The notes below the pieces were generated by a model that searched no databases, was not told where the DNA came from, and was given only the letters and a program-made list of their open reading frames with translations. Positions 32,903 through 45,479 of a stretch of DNA of 64,000 bases are shown here, one piece after another. The stretch lies in assembly GCA_036874045.1 (NCBI GenBank), contig CM072341.1:9250501-9314500 (forward strand), given 5' to 3'. The first letter of the stretch is position 1. Every line of letters begins with the position of its first letter. The translations under genes and the position numbers were made by a program. The DNA is from Cymodocea nodosa. Its lineage: Eukaryota > Streptophyta > Magnoliopsida > Alismatales > Cymodoceaceae.

Positions 32903-34490
32903 AATACTTAAACTCCACATAAAAAGATAAATATTATTGATGATGTTGTTCACCTCATAGATATTATATATTTATCATAAATATCTAAGTAATATCTAAA
33001 CTGCTGCTTCAGATACTATGTATTTATTGTAAACTCATAGTAGTATCTTATTGATTTTAAGTAGTTTATCAATTTTAATGGTTTTTACGATTTTAAGTGG
33101 AAGTGTAAATGAAAAACATTAAATACTTCTGACATTCTGAAATTTTGATTAAGTGTTTTCTTTGAATCAAGGAAAGTGCATATGATCATGCATGAATTTG
33201 ACTTAATTGATTAAACTTGTAGAATAAGTTATATGTAACTCATCTTAAACTATTAATCAAAAGTATAAGCTTATTGAAACTGATTCATATTTTTAGTAAA
33301 ATCATGGAAGTAAAAATTGTATGAGATTTGTGTTTTAATGCATCTGTATTAATGGAATACATATATATTGTGCTTAAAATGAAAAGTGCTTATAAAGTGA
33401 AAATCTTTGAGAGTTTATTGATCAGTTTGATCATGAGCCTTTTGTAGTTGAGTAGATAGGTATGTAAGGATTGTTGTCTTGAAAAAAGATTTTTTAAATC
33501 TGGCAACCTAAGGTCCTGATCAGATCTGGGATTGTTGACTGAAAGCTCATTACACGGGTACATTAGAAAGCTCTTGTATGATTCAAGCTTTTCAAACTAA
33601 CTTTTAAAGAAAATTATCAATAATTACTGTTTTGAAAAGAAAAAGTTGTTTCATTAACTACAGATATCTTTGAATCAAATATAGTTTCTACCAATGTGGC
33701 TACTGATTTATTGAATCAACATTAGTACTTTTGAAAATGTTTATTTGAAATATATTCTTTTATTCCCCTTGAATTAATCATATTGAGTTCAAAGTTGTGT
33801 TTTGATTCATATAAAGTAGGACTTGATTCTGGAAATCATTTTTGATGAATTCAGAATAACGAAAGTTTCTGAAAAGAAAATTTAAAAGTCTAATTATACT
33901 TAACATCTATTGTTATACAAGTATATTTTGTATGTTATTGAATATATAAGAAGTATATTTGTAGGGGGAGGATTAATAATGTCCAAAACAGATTAATATA
34001 ATTCAGAATACAAATCTTGGTTAATCTGACTTAATGTCCTCTTAAAATCTTGATGAAATAATTTAAAAAGACAAATAAAACTATTTTAGATTCAAAGGAC
34101 AAGAATGTTAGAATAGTTTACAATGTTCTCAAGAAAATGTTAAGGCATAGCTATTGTGGTGTGTTCGGAACGTTTCAGTTGGAAACATCTGAGAATTGTT
34201 TTAAGTGTACTAACTAAACGTTATGTTAGATAAGGTAACGTGTAAAACTACCTCCAGACAGCGTTTTACTCGTTAGGTTACTTAACTCAACAAGTTATAC
34301 TTGAATATTTTGGGAACCTTGATTGAATAAACTTTATTCAATATTCATTTAATATCTAAACCTGACTTCTCTTCACGTTGAGTTACTCACCTAAAAACCC
34401 TATTTAAACACTTATTACATGGGCACTTAGGTTATTCGTAAACTTTGTCAAGAAAATCTTTCCCGCTTGTTGCTGTTAGAACCTACAACG
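32903..34490 (+). other. S2 spacer with TATA-like box before accessory ORF
   Basis: No supported ORF. Collinear with S1 16748-18336. TATTTAAA at 34401-34408 lies 90 bp before the accessory ATG at 34491 in a context conserved with S1. A GTAGGGGGAGGATTAAT purine tract occurs at 33961-33977. The rest is AT-rich with no other signal that I recognise. Confidence 0.5.
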
Positions 34491-36755
34491 ATGGTCTCCA
34501 AGTTCTACAAAGGTCGTGGCAGAGGAAAAGGCAAAAGCAGAGGAGATGCAAAAGGAAAAGAAATAGAGAATGATGAAGTTCCACGCACTTGGTTCAAGAA
34601 AATATTTCGAGTGGACAAAATGTTAGCAAAAATTTATAGAGATTACTTCTTTCCTCAAGGTATACTAGATGAAGTTAGACAAGAGCTTCAAAATACTGAT
34701 GAAAATATTACATACATGGGTATTCGTAGTAAATTTGATAGAGAATACAGAATGAAATGTGCTGAGATTACATTTCTCGAGCAGTATGCAAAATATTTGG
34801 AAAAAGGTGTAGGTACATCAACTAGAATTCCTCAAATACCAATAAACGGTACAAGACTACATGCATTTGAGGAATAGCATTAATCAGCTATCCCTACCCC
34901 TTTACATTCAAAACAAGTAGAATCAAATATTGTTGTAGATAAAAGAAAAGTTGACAGTCTTCGAAAGGCTATAGCAATAGAAAGTGTCTTTCAAGAATTA
35001 AAGCAGAAAACTTTTATGGAGCAATTTGAAAAGAAAACAGCAATACTTGAAGAGGAGAAACAGAAATGTTATAAAAGAAGAAAAGTCAGAAAAATTATGT
35101 CTACAGAGATAAAGTCAATTGGACAAGGACAATCGAATGAAAATTTATTTCCAAAGGACAATGTATGTCTAGACATTGTACCTTATTGTGCATCTGATAA
35201 ACTCATTAGTTTTGAGCATACTGAAACTGATGATGATAATGAGACTTTATTTTCCTTTACTAGAAAGCTTGAGAAGAAATACAAGTCAAATATGAGCTCA
35301 AGTTTTTCTATTAGGGCAAGTCCTGATGATGCAGAAATTGAAAAATCAAAGCATCAGGCAACTCACATTGAACAAGTTATTGTAGATATAATTGACAATG
35401 TTGAGGTAGTAACTAGTTCACAAGCTAAATTGTCTAGAGTAGTAGATATTGACAATGTTAAGACTCTAGAAGAGCTAAACGTTAACTAACCTTCTTTAGA
35501 ATCTATAGAACCAGAGTTTGAGAATTCACAACATGTATTAATGGAAATATCTATCGAACAAAATGAACAATTACAGACAAATACATCGACTATAGAATTT
35601 ATGGAAACATTGAACTCTGATCATTCTATAGAGACTAAACCAATGAATGTAGAGCATATTAAAAATGTTCCTAACACTATTGAAGTTGAAGAATCAAGCT
35701 TACCTGAGTAGCTTCAAGATAATATTTTGATAGAGGAACAAAATGACATTCATTTTGAAGAAGAGGTTCTTGAAGATGAAATAAATTCAGAATCACGGCT
35801 TCATGTATCACCTTCTTTATGTACAGTATTACAAATTCAAGGTAATTCAATTCATTTTAGATCTAAAGAAGCATTGCAGAAATATAATAATCTGATTACA
35901 TGTCAGATTCTGCATGCTTGACCAATAAAATTCAGAAACTTGATGGAAATAAGAGATCTATTTGAGTATCAAGGACTCATTCAATTCTTGCCAATTAGAA
36001 CGAAATGGAAGCAATACACAGAGCTCATTGCACCTTTTTATAGCAATTTGGTCAAGAATGAAAATTTTCTGAAAACTCAAATAAATCAACAAGAGTTTAT
36101 ATTGTCTCTTGAGTTAATTTTTGAAGTTTTGGGATTAAAGAATGAAGGTGTTGTTGTTACAAACAGATTTGACATGATTAGATAGCTGGAATGGGACATT
36201 CATTCTTTATCAAAAATTCCAGATGTATATTCTGAAATGAGATTAATGGAAAATCTAAATGCAGAGGCAAGGTTCATTACAAATATATTGCATGCAAATT
36301 TATTTCAAAGAGTTGGACACAATATGTAGGTAAGCAGAAGTTGTTTATATGCAACTTATGGTTTGCTGAATAGAATTCAAATCAATTGGTTTGATGTTTT
36401 TACTTCTCAACTACAGCATATGAGTTCAAAGTTATTTTATGGTGATGCTGTATGTAGAATCCTTGCAAGCCAATTGAATTTATTCGACTAGCCCTCTAAA
36501 ACTAAAGGCAAGAGAGCATTTAGTACAAAAGATTTGCAAAAATACCAGGCCATGCATAAAACTCAACTATAACAACAACCTGACTGTATAAAACATATAC
36601 AACCACAACAACAAAGTTATTCAGTTCAACTAAAATAGGAAACCTAGCTACCTCCTGACTTAGATGTAGTGCTTAACGACATCAGAAATGATATTAGGCA
36701 TCTAGGAGATAAAATTTGTAATGCTATAAGTGATATACTTAAGAGGGGTCGATAA
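34491..36755 (+). pseudogene. S2 accessory (env-like position) ORF
   Basis: ATG 34491 (MVSKFYKGRGRGKG); a longer upstream start would need a non-ATG codon. Blocks as in S1: VPRTWFKKIFRVDK, FDREYRMKCAEI, the Lys-rich KRRKVRKIMS, the acidic middle (35016-35489), the conserved domain (RTKWKQYTELIAPFYSNL, SLELIFEVLGLKNEG; 35940-36185) and the C-terminal DIRNDIRHLGDKICNAI ending TAA 36753-36755. Stops at 34875-34877, 35487-35489, 35709-35711 and others. The TAG after SLPE is shared with S1, so it is older than the split. No membrane segment or signal peptide is evident, so calling it an envelope protein is not supported. Confidence 0.75.
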
Positions 36756-37244
36756 CTATTTTTGTTTGTATCTGGATACAAAATGTAATGTTTGTATTCC
36801 TTGTTTGATTCATTGAACAATACATTTTTCTATAAATGTATTCAATTCTTATTCTTGTTTACAGAAATCGTTGTTGTAAATATATCTCTTACTATATATA
36901 TTCTCTAAAATTATCTTTTTGATTAATGACAAAAAGGCAGAGAAAGGTTATAAAAAGATGATTATGATTTTAATTGCATATAGTATAAAGGGAGATGATA
37001 TTTATGGTTATTGTAATCTGACAGATGATAATTAGAAAACTGATACTTATATAATTATTGACATCTGAAAATTTTAATTCTAAGAGGTGAAATTTACACA
37101 AACAATAGAAATAAGCTAAAGTGAACTTAAGTCAACAAATTTGTTTGTTGAATTAAAAGTTAACCCAACGAAGGTGCTTCGTTGAGTTAAATATATTTCA
37201 TAATTAATTTAATATGATTTTTTCATCATCAAAAAGGGGGAGAT
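36756..37244 (+). other. S2 3' noncoding stretch and polypurine tract
   Basis: AT-rich untranslated region collinear with S1 13986-14487, ending in AAAAAGGGGGAGAT (37231-37244), the polypurine tract directly before the 3' LTR. Confidence 0.75.
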
Positions 37245-38883
37245 TGTTGAGTATTTTGTTTTGATGATGTGTGCTAAATGAAAATAATCATATTTGCTCA
37301 ATTACTATTGCTTGTGAAAAGAAATTAAAATCATCAATTAATACAGAAAAAGTTTATTGATATAAATATTTGTCTGTATTGGATTTGAAGTTAATAACTA
37401 GTCATTTCATTACATTAATTTCTCATTTAACTAAACGTTAAGTTAACATGTGTTTTTATTGAAAAGCATGATATATTTTAAAGTTATATTTTCTGTATCA
37501 TGTATAGTGCACGTTTAGACAACTCGTTAAGTTAGAGTGTTATTTTGTATAGAGGTCACATGAGAACACGTTAAGTTAGAGGCTTAAAGGTTAAAATAGG
37601 TCACCTGAAAACTCGTTAAATTAGTGAGTAAAAGAAGAGACGAACTCGTTAAGTTAATGTTATACACGTGGTGAAATTATAAGTTACGAATGTTATATTG
37701 TATCACGTAAGGTGCACATGTTTAACTCATTAAGTTAACATAACTAAACGCGTTGAATTGCTATATTGAACACTAAGGCAACGCGTTAGGTTAGTGTTAT
37801 AAACTTAAGTTGTTATTTTTGCACGAGGTAAAATTCTTATTATAAAAGCATTTGTTTATCACTAGTTTGTTGAGTTATCGTAACACAACAGAGATGGTTC
37901 GTTGAGTTAGCGTAACACCACGGACTTAGTTCATTGAGTTAACTACAGTACTAGTCACGTGAATTGGCACATGAGGAACTCGTTAAGTTAGAAACGTTAA
38001 GTTATATATATACTTGTGTTACTCGTTTAATTAACATTAAAGTAACGACTTCTTATTACACTGATGAAAAAAAATTTTGGACGAGAAAGTTTATTTTACA
38101 AGAAATTTTCATAGATCCAAGACTGATGGTTAAAGAAAATTTGAAATTTAAACATGGGTCAGAACGTGTGTATTTCGATGAAGGAAAAAGAAAAAACATG
38201 ATGAAGTGGAAAACTGGTAGTGATTAAACGTGGAGGATATGCATGAAATGAAGATACAATATAAAAGGCATAGAATTCTCATTGATCAAATTATCCTTGC
38301 ACATAAAACGAAAATCTTTTCAAGGATCAAACTATCCCTGCACATCAAATGAAAAATCTTTTCAAGGATCGAAAACACCTCTTCGGGGAAAATCTCTCAA
38401 GTGGAAGAAAATTCAGTGAAGCATAAAAAGGTAAGATATATGTCACTGAAGATTTGAAGTATCAAGTGGAATCAAATTCAGGGAAGTAGAAAAGGTAAGA
38501 TTTACGTCACTGAAGATTTAAAGTATCAAAAGAAAGAAAATTCGGTGAAGCATAAAAAGGCAAGATATTTGTCATTGAAGAATTGCTAAAGAAGAAGAAG
38601 AAGAAAGATCTCAAACAGGGAGAAATATTTTAAATTCTGCAAATTAGTTTTCTCTATTTATAGTTATGAAATTGTTTAGATGATACATGGTATCAAGATA
38701 TAATTGTATCTACAATTTCTAAGGAGAATTGAATTGTATATTGTAATTGAAACCTTAAATAAAAATGATTTTATGAAAATAATGTCTTGACTTGTTTTTG
38801 AGTTTTAAAGTTTCAATTATATTCGAAAATATTGAAATAGACAATTCACCCCCCCCCCTCTTGTGTAGCCATACGATCCTACA
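37245..38883 (+). repeat. S2 3' LTR
   Basis: TGTTGAGTATTTTG to ACGATCCTACA. TATAAAAG at 38260-38267. Three leader repeats (38400-38590) and a GAAGAAGAAG tract. A C9-10 run precedes CTCTTGTGTAGCC near the end. U3 (37440-38050) carries CTCGTTAAGTTAG modules and CACGTG boxes in the opposite strand sense to S1. Confidence 0.93.
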
Positions 38884-39568
38884 GTTATAGTTATAAGTCT
38901 CTGAAAAACTCCTGATAACTCACCAATCTAGTAATAAATAAATGTTTTTATAATAAGGTATTTACCACATGCAATAATAAGAACTTTAAGTTTATAACGC
39001 TAACCTAATGCATTGCCTTAGTATTCAATATAGCAACTCAATGCGTGTAGTTATGTTAACTTAATGAGTTAAACATGTGCAATTCACGTGATACAATATA
39101 ACATTTGTAAACTTTAATTTCACCACATACATAATACTAACTTAACGAGTTCATCTCTTCATTTCAACCTTTCGTTCACTAACTTAACAAGTTCTCACGT
39201 GACCTATTTTAACCTTTAAGTCTATAACTCAACGAGTTCTCACATGACCTTTTTACAAATAACGCACTAACTCAACAAGTTGTCTTAACGTACACTATAC
39301 ATGATACAGAAATTGTATCTTTAAAATATATCATGCTTTATAATAAAAACACACGTTAACTTAACGTTTAGTTAAATGAAAAGTTAGTATAACTTAATGA
39401 CTAGTTATTTAACATAGCATAATTTCATATGCAATACAGACAAGTATTTATATTAGTAAACTTTTTATATATTAATTGATGTTCTTAATTTACTTTTACA
39501 AATAATAGTAATTGAGTAAATATGATTACATTTGTTTAGCACACATCATTAAAACAAAATACTCAACA
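38884..39568 (-). repeat. S3 5' LTR, part 2
   Basis: Rest of the S3 LTR after the S2 insertion: from the GTTAT duplication through TAACTTAACGAG/CTCACGTGACC modules to the LTR terminus (plus strand ACTCAACA at 39568; minus start TGTTGAGTATTTTG). Confidence 0.87.
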
Positions 39569-41069
39569 AATAGTTACAAGCTAATTGTCTAAAAAGGAAC
39601 TTAAAACCTACAAAAGGCAATTAAGGAAAGTTTAGAAAGTTATAGACCTAACTTGTCGAAGGAAAAGAGTTTTTAGATAGTTATAGGGCTAACTGTTCGA
39701 AAAGGAACTTAAAGCATAGAAAAAGTAACTTGATAAAACCAAGGAATTTTCAAATAGTTACAGGCCTAACTTGTCGAAAAAAAATTTTCTAAGGTAATAG
39801 ACTAATTCTCCGAAGACTTCAGATACTCATCCATGTAAATAATTACTCCCCCTAAATATGTGCCAACCAATTTAAGATAATAAAGATTGAAATAGAGAAA
39901 ATTAGTAAAATCAAGAAAATTATAAACTCCCCTTGTTCAAAAGAGAAAAAAATTTAACAAATAAGAAAATGTTGTTTTGGTTTTTTTTTAAGAAATTTTT
40001 TTTTTGCTATAGAATAGAAAGAACATTAAGGATATATATATACAGATAGATATATAATAAAGTTTTTTTTATTGTTAATTTTTCATGTGTATTGTGTTTT
40101 TATTTTTGTGAAGATTACTGAAGAATTCAAGTCCCCACAATTTGGTTAAATTGCACACTTCACTTAGCATAAAGACTTGATTCTATGGTTCACCTTATTA
40201 ACCTTAATAACCAGTTTTCATAAACTGCAATGCTATAACTTAATGTTTTAGAATAGAAAAATTTAGAATTATTTAATATGCTCTCTCTGGCTAGTTTGAA
40301 AATTCCATGAAGTAACTCTAAGGTATATTTTCCCTTAACAATGTCTGTTATGTACATAACTAAGAGGAAAAGAAGAAACTTTGAGAATTATGTAGTTGTC
40401 AATACTGCATAGCCATAATTTGGATTTTTCATTCCCTTTTTTTTTATTGTAGTTGGTTGCTCTTTGCAACTAACATTCCAATTTTTTTTTTTATTTGATT
40501 TGGCAAACATTTTGACAGTACTAAAAATAGGAGAGTTTAGAAGGTTAAAAACATTAGGACAAAGTCAAGTTAAATAGCTTGAGTCTTATTGCTTCCAACC
40601 ACATTTCCTTATTTTTCACCCAAACATATTAAATTCCTCTAAATTATCTAATTATGTAACATTTAGTCTAGCAAAGAAAAATACAATCACTAAATTAATA
40701 ATGTAACTTGGCTATTTTTAAGATTTAGATCCCCATTCTAAGTGTGATGTGGACATTATCCTATTTGTGGAGTTTTAGCCTTCAGTAGTTATTGTGAAAA
40801 TAATTTGAGTTTGTTTTAATATTGATATAGAGATCATTGTAGAATACAAACTCAATAGAAAGTCCCAAGAGAAGATTTTGTATTTTTTTTTTTTAAATTT
40901 TGAAAAATATTTTGATAGAAGAAAATAAGTAAACAAAAACAAGAAACAGTAATTATTCTCAAAAATAGCTAAACTAAAGTAAATCATCAAAATAACTCAA
41001 TATGAAAGAGTAATATAGATAAGACGGTGAAGAAATCATTTAGAATGTAGAAGATAAAAGACAGAAGGT
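39569..41069. other. Decayed noncoding region, probably 3' end of S4
   Basis: No supported ORF in 1.5 kb. Features: degenerate CGAA..GTTA motifs (39570-39830), a possible polypurine tract on the minus strand (TTTAGGGGGAGTAATT, 39842-39857), poly(T) runs at about 39978-40010 and 40435-40495, and GATATATATATACAGATAGATATATA near 40030. It lies downstream of the S4 RNase H fragment, so it is probably its 3' untranslated part and LTR remnant. The ORF at 40775-40990 is low complexity. Confidence 0.4.
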
Positions 41070-41252
41070 AATGTTTAGAAATCATTAAGGCAACATATTC
41101 CTAAATCTCTTCTCAATTTAATGAACTATTTTTCTTCAAGAGGCTTTGTGAAAATATCTGCCAACTACTCATGAGTGGAAACAAAATTTAGCTCAATATT
41201 ATCCTTCATAACATTATTTCTCAAAAAATGGTGTCTTATCTCAATATGTTTT
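41070..41252 (-). pseudogene. S4 RNase H C-terminal fragment
   Basis: The minus strand reads NIEIRHHFLRNNVMKDNIEL, then NFVST, LADIFTKPLEEK and LRRDLGI, the terminal part of copia RNase H. It is cut by an LTR beginning TGTTGGGAATTTTG at 41253. Integrase, RT and most of RNase H of this copy are gone. Confidence 0.75.
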
Positions 41253-43228
41253 TGTTGGGAATTTTGTTTTAATGATGAATATTTTATTAAAGTTTATAAA
41301 TAAGTCTAAATAATATTTTCTAAGTATAATAGTTACGTAATTAAATGTTGACAAGTTATCGAGAAGTTTCATTTAAATTCCAAATAGTTAGCTTTCATAT
41401 AGTTAAGATTTTCAGATAGTTAAGCTTTGGATAGTTAAACTTTCAAATAGTTAACGTTTCGATTTAGTTGAAGAGTTATGTTAAAAACTCATATAGTTAA
41501 GTTATCTACACGTGTGTTTTTAATGTTTTAAGTTTTCACATGTTTTTAATGTGCGTTCAGAAATAAAAAATCGAAGAGTTAGAAAACTGTTCGAGTTTTT
41601 ATATGCATGGATGGATAACTATTCAAGTTTTATATAATGACTAAGGAATAGATAAGCTTCCTTGTTCAGTCACTTGTTTTGTAAGTGCAAGAACTCGAAG
41701 AGTTGCAAATAAGTGTTTGAGTTTTTACAATACTTAAAGGATAAGTATTCGACTAAAGTAATGACTTAGAAGATATTCTACAAATCTCTTAGAAGATAAA
41801 GTTTTGATGGATCTATGATATGAAATCATGGAAATTCAAAATGATAGTGGAGATAGTGGAAATTTAAAATAAAGAGTGGACATAGTGAAAATTCAAAAAG
41901 ACAGTGGAGATCATGGATAACATAGTGCACGTTTAGACAACTCGTTAAGTTAGAGTGTTATTTGTATAGAGATCACGTGAGAACTCGTTAAGTTAGAGGC
42001 TTAAAGGTTAAAATAGGTCACGTGAGAACTCGTTAAGTTAGTGAGTAAAAGAAGAGACGAACTCGTTAAGTTAGTGTTGTATACGTGGTGAAATTAAAGT
42101 TACGAATGTTATATTGTATCATGTGAGGTGCACATGTTTAACTCATTAAGTTAACATAACTAAACGCGTTGAGTTGCTATATTGAACACTAAGGCAATGC
42201 ATTAGGTTAGCGTTATAAACTTAAGTTGTTATTTTTGCACATCGTAAAATTCTTATTATAAAAACATTTGTTTATCACTAGTTCGTTGAGTTATCTGTAA
42301 CACAACGAAGATGGTTCGTTGAGTTATCGTAACACCACAAAGCTGGTTGGTTGAGTTAGCGTAACACCATGGACTTAGTTCGTTGAGTTAGCTACAATAC
42401 TTGTCACGTGAGTTGGCACATGAGGAACTCGTTAAGTTAGAAACGTTAAGTTATATATCTACTTATGTTACTCATTTAGTTAGCATTAAAGTAACGACTA
42501 CTTATTACACTTGATGAAAAATTTTGGATGAGAAAGTTTATTTTGCAAGAAATTTTTTAGAGATCCAAAATTGATGATTAAAGAAAATTCGAAATGTAAA
42601 CGTGGGTTAGAATGTGTGTATTTCAATGAAGGAAAAAGAGAAGACGTGAAGAAGTGGGAAATTGGTTGTGATTGACTGTGGAGGATATGCATGAAATGAA
42701 GATACAATATAAAAGGCATAGAATTCTCATTGATCAATTATCCCTACACACCAAAAGAAAAATCTTTTCAGGGATCAAAAACACTTTTCGGGGAAAAGCT
42801 CTCAGGTGGAAGAAAATTCAATGAAGTAGAAAAAGGTAAGATTTATGTCATTGAAGATCTGAAGTATTAGAAAAAAGCAAATTCAGTGAAGTAGAGAAAG
42901 TCAGATATTCGTCATTGAAGAATTGCTAAAGAAGAAAAAGAAGAAGAAGAATAAAGATCTCAAACAAGGAGAAATGTTTTAAATTCCACAAATTAGTTTT
43001 CTCTGTTTGTAGTTATGAAATTGTATAGATAAAACATGGTATCGATATATAATTGCATCTATAATTTCTTAAAAGAATTGAATTGTATATTGTAATTGAA
43101 ACCTTGAATAAAAATGATTTTATGAAAATAGTGTCTCGACTTGTTTTTGAGTTTTGAAGTTTCAATTATAATCGAAAATGTTGAAAAACACAATTCACCC
43201 CCCTCTTGTGTAGCCATACGATCCTACA
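41253..43228 (+). repeat. Hybrid LTR: L3 5' half fused to Sire-type LTR 3' part
   Basis: 41253 to about 41917 is L3 (TGTTGGGAATTTTG ... GTGGAGATCATGGATAA). From about 41918 the sequence is Sire LTR (TAGTGCACGTTTAGACAACTCG ... ATACGATCCTACA at 43228), lacking its first 240 bp or so. The flanking 5-mers differ (GTTTT and TCATC), and S4 coding sequence on the two sides is not contiguous. Recombination between two separately inserted LTRs with loss of the interval explains this best. The L3 part shows the unoccupied sites for S1 (about 41785) and for the solo LTR at 23863. Confidence 0.8.
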
Positions 43229-43917
43229 TCATCAACTACCACTAAGGTATATTTTCTTCCTCCTAAGCTGGCTGTCTGAATAGGACCAAACAGGTCCATA
43301 TGCAGTAATTCTAGTGGCTGACTTGTGGCAATATCTTCAATACTCTTGTATACTGATTTCTTTTATTTTTCAATCGTACAATCACTACACAGTTTATCCC
43401 TTTTGAATTTGAGTTTGGGCACACCTCTAACGAGACTATGTTTGGTCAACTTTCTTAAGGTTCTCATATTTACATGATTTAATCTCTTATGCCATAACCA
43501 TTCATCATCACTAGAAGCAATTAAGCATGCATCACTAGACATATTATCTAATGGAAATTCTAATGTATAAATTGAATTATCCCTATATCTAGTAAATTTA
43601 ATCTCATATGTTTCTTACTGTAAAATAAAACAGTTTTCAATAGTAAAAAGAAGATTGTAACCTTTGTCACATAATTGACCTACACTTAATAGGTTTTGTT
43701 TTAAACCATTTACATGCAAGACATTTTCTTTTTTCTCATTTTTAGATGCAACATTTTCTACAGTAGTAATTTTACATTTTTCATTATTACCAAACTTAAC
43801 AGATCCTGTGTTTATAGACTTAACAGATTCCAAAAATCATTTCTTACCTGTCATATGCTTTGAGTATCCACTGTCAATGATCCACTTTGACATTTGAGCT
43901 TTCTTGTCCTTGCAGTC
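43229..43917 (-). pseudogene. S4 protease, GAG-pre-integrase and start of integrase
   Basis: After the candidate 3' splice site the frame reads DCKDKKAQMSKWIIDSGYSK then HMTG, an intact D-S-G protease site. ESVKSINTGSVKFGNNEKC and LKQNLLSVGQLCDKGYNLL follow (43833-43615), then decayed GAG-pre-integrase with LGGRKYTLVVVDD at the LTR insertion. It is clearly diverged from S1-S3, hence an older or different Sire subfamily. Confidence 0.8.
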
Positions 43918-44476
43918 CTGCAAATTATGTTGAAATTAAGGCTTTTGGTACCCATATTTTATTAGATCCATCAGTATTAGTCCTTAGCATATTAAACTTA
44001 TTGCCTCTTGGTAGCCATATATAAGTAGATCTTTTAATGACAAAAATAGTTGTGCCATCTTTGTAAGATCTAATTTTTCTACCACAGTAAGGAGTTTCCT
44101 ATGGTACAGCATACCTTAGGCCAAATTACTTGTACCTGTTCTTTTAGATCCTATGATTTTATTTAAGCTATTTTCACCTTTAGTGAACTTACATACAGTG
44201 TTTTTCAAATCAGTAATTTCAGATAATAAATTTTTGTTTTCTTCTTTCAAATCAAAATTTTTATAGCTATAGTTATCCATTTTAGTTTTTAGTTCCCTAT
44301 TATCAACTAGAGCTTTTTCTAATTTAGCAAAAGCATTCTCTAAACAAGAGTTCAAACTTAATTTCTTTCTTATAGTTTTTACATTTTACATATAAATTGT
44401 CTATTATACAAAGGAGACTATCTACAACTAAATCATTATTTTCATTTTTTGAACAGTAAGGAGATGTAGAGCATAC
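43918..44476 (-). other. S4 candidate intron / Gag tail
   Basis: 559 nt, starting GTATGCTC after AAGAG and ending AATTTGCAG before GACTGC. It contains a coiled-coil Gag tail (ENAFAKLEKALVDNRELKTK; 44355-44116) and the signature KIWVPKALIST followed by TAA at 43927-43925. In this copy TAA and WVPK are not in the protease frame, whereas joining at the splice sites puts gag (codon GAG) in phase 0 with the protease. Position and content match the S1 segment 19384-20544. Confidence 0.65.
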
Positions 44477-45435
44477 CTCTTATGCAGCAAAGCACACGTT
44501 TGTAGAGGCATCTTCCTTTGAGTTTGATGAGCTACTAGATGAGCTACTATCATCCCATGTGGCTTTCAAGGTCATTTTCTTCTTCTTCCATTTTTGTTTG
44601 TCCTCCTACTGGAAAAGACAGTAGAGTTGAATGTGTCTCAATTTTTTGCACTTGTAGCATGTGGGGACTTTTGATCTTGAGGAGATGGCTTTGCCTCCTT
44701 GTCTCATCATTTTTCTGAAATTTCTAGCCAACAGTAAAACTTCATCTTCATCCGAGCTTGGTTGGTCTTCTATTAAGGGAAAGGCTAATTCTTCCTTTTT
44801 CTCAGCCTTTCTTTCAATGGCTCCCTCTTCTTCTTTCCATTTCTTCATCTAGACTTCATGAGCAAGAAGATTTCCCAACAGATCTTCTACTAAATAGTTG
44901 TTTAGATCCTTTGAATCTTGTATGGAAGTAGACTTTTGTTTCCATTCAACTGTTAGGTTTCTTAGAATCTTTTGTACCTGTTCACGATTATAAAAATCCC
45001 TTCCAAGGCCTCTCAGTTCATTCAAGCATTTTAGTAATACTTTCTTTTTCAAGCATTTTGAATAATTCATATTTTCTTAACAAAATGCTGATTTTGGTAT
45101 CTTTTACTTATCTGATTCCTTCATATGTAATTTGAAAGGTCTTCCAAGCCTCATGAGAAGATTTACAAGCAGATATTTTATTATACTATTTACTAGTTAG
45201 TGCATAGTAAATGGAATTTAGCCCATGAGTATCCATCTAGATGATTCTTTCATCCTCCTCAGTCTAGTCACTTTCATGACTAATTGAAAGTGGTATATCA
45301 TGTACAACCATTCTCTAGAGTTTTAAATCTATGCTCTTGAGAAAACACTCCATCTTGTTTTTCTAGTAGCTATAATTGCTACCATCAAAGAGAAGAGATC
45401 GATAGATATTCTATCCCTCTACAGTGTGAAAAGCC
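44477..45435 (-). pseudogene. S4 gag
   Basis: ATG at 45435 (MAFHTVEGQNIYRS) with a decayed UBN2 part in which several Trp codons are TAG (for example SY.KNKM, KL.RMV, ESD.TEED). Open pieces are 45070-44849 (YNREQVQKILRNLTVEWKQK) and 44848-44606 (SSDEDEVLLLARNFRKMMR, knuckle CYKCKKLRHIQLYC with Arg before His). It ends VCFAA.E at the candidate splice donor. AACAAGAGCTTAATAG near 45460 may be a decayed primer site. Confidence 0.8.
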
Positions 45436-45479
45436 ATGATCTTAGATGATTAAATCTATTAAGCTCTTGTTTAGATTTC

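Larger units (their letters stand above)
28900..38883 (+). mobile_element. S2: complete but defective Sire-like Ty1/copia element
   Basis: LTRs 28900-30512 and 37245-38883, with exact target duplication GTTAT at 28895-28899 and 38884-38888. Internal order is PBS, gag, PR, RT end/RNase H, spacer, accessory ORF, PPT. It is the same family as S1 but in opposite orientation. It lacks integrase and most of RT, with breakpoints different from those of S1, and it lacks the 1161-nt gag/PR segment. It is inserted in the S3 LTR, so it is younger than S3. Confidence 0.94.
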
